From the NCBI GenBank assembly GCA_964449895.1, contig CAYVBY010000001.1:310001-374000 (forward strand): a stretch of 64,000 bases of DNA. The letters are read 5' to 3'. A program made the translations under genes and the position numbers. Positions 63,123 through 64,000 of this stretch are shown here, one piece after another. Below the pieces are notes generated by a model that saw nothing but the letters and a program-made list of their open reading frames with translations, did no database searches and was not told the origin of the DNA. The stretch comes from Intestinibacter sp964449895 (GTDB taxonomy: Bacteria > Bacillota > Clostridia > Peptostreptococcales > Peptostreptococcaceae). Numbering within the stretch: position 1 is the stretch's first letter; each line of letters opens with the position of its first letter.

Positions 63123-64000
63123 TTATAAAACTCTTCTAGCATTTACATACGTGTTTTGGAAATAACTACTATTAAAATTAGCAATTACTATTTTACCTTG
63201 ACCTGAAGATGCATGAATAATTTGCCCATTTCCTATATAAATTCCAACATGCGATACTTGTCCATCATTTACACCATTAGTATCAAAAAATACTAAATCC
63301 GCTGGTTGTAAATTACTTTTACTTACAGCCTTTCCATATAAAGTTTGTACATTTGAAGTTCTAGGTAAAGTTATTCCTGCCTTATTTTTAAACACATAAT
63401 ATGTAAATCCTGAACAGTCAAAGCTGTCTGGTCCTTGTGCTCCCCATACATAAGGTCTTCCTAAAAACTGTTTTGCATAAGCAATTATTTCACTAGCACT
63501 TACTGAAGTTGAAGTATTTCCATTTGGTATTGTATTTTGTAAATATGAATCGCTTACATAACCCGTTGATCCATTGTATTTTATTTTTGACCAACCATTA
63601 CTTGTCGATAGTACCGTTACTTTTTCCTTATAATCTAATCTTCCTAATATCGTATAACTTGTAGATGGACCACTTCTCACATTTAACCCTGTTGTTGAAT
63701 TTACATATTTTACTTGTGTCGTATCTCCTGGTATTGTATCTTGTAAATATATACTATATACATAAGCTGTTGAGCCATTGTATTTTATTTTTGACCAACC
63801 ATCACTTGTTGATAGTACTGTTACCTTTTGCTTATAATCTAATCTTCCTAATATTTTATAACTTGTAGATGGTCCACTTCTTACATTCACTCCATCTTTA
63901 CTATTTACATATTTTGCTTGTGATGTATCCTCTGGTATTGTATTTTGTAAATATGAATCGCTTACATAACCTGTCGATCCATTGTATTTTATTTTTGACC
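63123..64000 (-). CDS. SH3b-repeat NlpC/P60 cell-wall endopeptidase, N-terminal part beyond the window
   Basis: The frame stays open to the right window edge. An ATG-like start within (63890) is really a Val codon inside an SH3b repeat, so the gene is 5'-partial. Two complete and one partial SH3b repeats (NVRSGPSTSY ... GRLDYK ... GWSKIKYNGST), period 68 residues, precede a C-terminal NlpC/P60 domain. That domain has the catalytic Cys in DCSGFTYY, His in SHVGIYIG and a third His in IIHASS. Such enzymes cut peptidoglycan stem peptides after the SH3b modules bind the wall. A signal peptide is expected outside the window. Confidence 0.93.
   Translation of the reverse strand, partial: SKIKYNGSTGYVSDSYLQNTIPEDTSQAKYVNSKDGVNVRSGPSTSYKILGRLDYKQKVTVLSTSDGWSKIKYNGSTAYVYSIYLQDTIPGDTTQVKYVNSTTGLNVRSGPSTSYTILGRLDYKEKVTVLSTSNGWSKIKYNGSTGYVSDSYLQNTIPNGNTSTSVSASEIIAYAKQFLGRPYVWGAQGPDSFDCSGFTYYVFKNKAGITLPRTSNVQTLYGKAVSKSNLQPADLVFFDTNGVNDGQVSHVGIYIGNGQIIHASSGQGKIVIANFNSSYFQNTYVNARRVL
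63530..64000 (-). repeat. Tandem SH3b-coding repeats, 204-bp period
   Basis: Long stretches of the two full repeats and the partial one are nearly identical at DNA level (for example the TATTTTATTTTTGACCAACC stretch recurs at 63580 and 63782). This invites slippage and copy-number change. Confidence 0.8.

Noticed and set aside
1..64000. Mobile elements, tRNA or rRNA genes, CRISPR arrays, replication origin
   Set aside because: Looked for and not seen: no transposase or integrase frames, no cloverleaf-like or rRNA-like sequence, and no regular repeat-spacer pattern.

Overview
The window is about 64 kb of very AT-rich Gram-positive chromosome. Strong AGGAGG-type ribosome binding sites, spore genes, AddAB and an [FeFe]-hydrogenase maturase (HydF) point to an anaerobic, spore-forming clostridium. 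The neighbourhood of a CcpA-like regulator, a lysine-rich CotL-like coat protein and a cysteine-rich CdeC-like exosporium protein matches the order I remember from Clostridioides difficile. A Peptostreptococcaceae genome such as Paraclostridium, Romboutsia or Terrisporobacter is therefore most likely. That taxonomic call is inference. I see no insertion sequences, prophage, CRISPR array, tRNA or rRNA.

Layout. 1-8.2 kb is a spore-surface and carbon-control block: the end of a histidinol-phosphatase-like gene, a SpoVB-type flippase, a beta-propeller protein, a CdeC-like protein, 6S RNA, a charged unknown protein, CotL-like, CcpA-like, then three tiny cysteine-tailed two-helix membrane proteins. 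8.3-12.7 kb is an O-acetylation operon (SGNH hydrolase, DUF4358 lipoprotein, MBOAT acyltransferase, DHHW protein) preceded by a fourth member of the tiny family. 12.9-16.9 kb holds acyl carrier protein, a CarD regulator and a BtuFCD-like importer under a cobalamin riboswitch with a visible terminator. 17-22.7 kb is housekeeping: NdpA-like, RluA, YbaK, NAD kinase, YfcE-like, HlyC/CorC-like. The 22.7-23.2 kb gap carries a likely C-rich small RNA on the + strand.

23.2-40 kb is devoted to DNA ends: sbcC, sbcD, addA, addB and then three overlapping genes that look like a second helicase-nuclease. These are a UvrD-type helicase, a stand-alone PD-(D/E)XK nuclease with a cysteine cluster, and a helicase-like protein without a Walker A motif. 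40-46.3 kb has a dipeptidase, a serine hydrolase, a permease, a ThrE-type exporter pair, RseC and CsoR-like genes, and a second cobalamin riboswitch with no obvious B12 gene behind it. 46.3-50.2 kb is dinB with two unrecognised upstream genes. 50.4-64 kb holds hydF, a DUF1846 protein, a fifth tiny cysteine-tailed protein, an ABC exporter of the FtsX/MacB type, an M20 amidohydrolase, a cyclase-family hydrolase, YitT, a TSUP permease and the end of an SH3b-NlpC/P60 wall hydrolase.

The most promising leads are the helicase-nuclease cassette beside addAB, the family of tiny cysteine-tailed membrane proteins with shared sporulation-like promoters, the C-rich small RNA candidate, and the orphan cobalamin riboswitch. 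All identifications come from reading motifs by eye; no database search was run.
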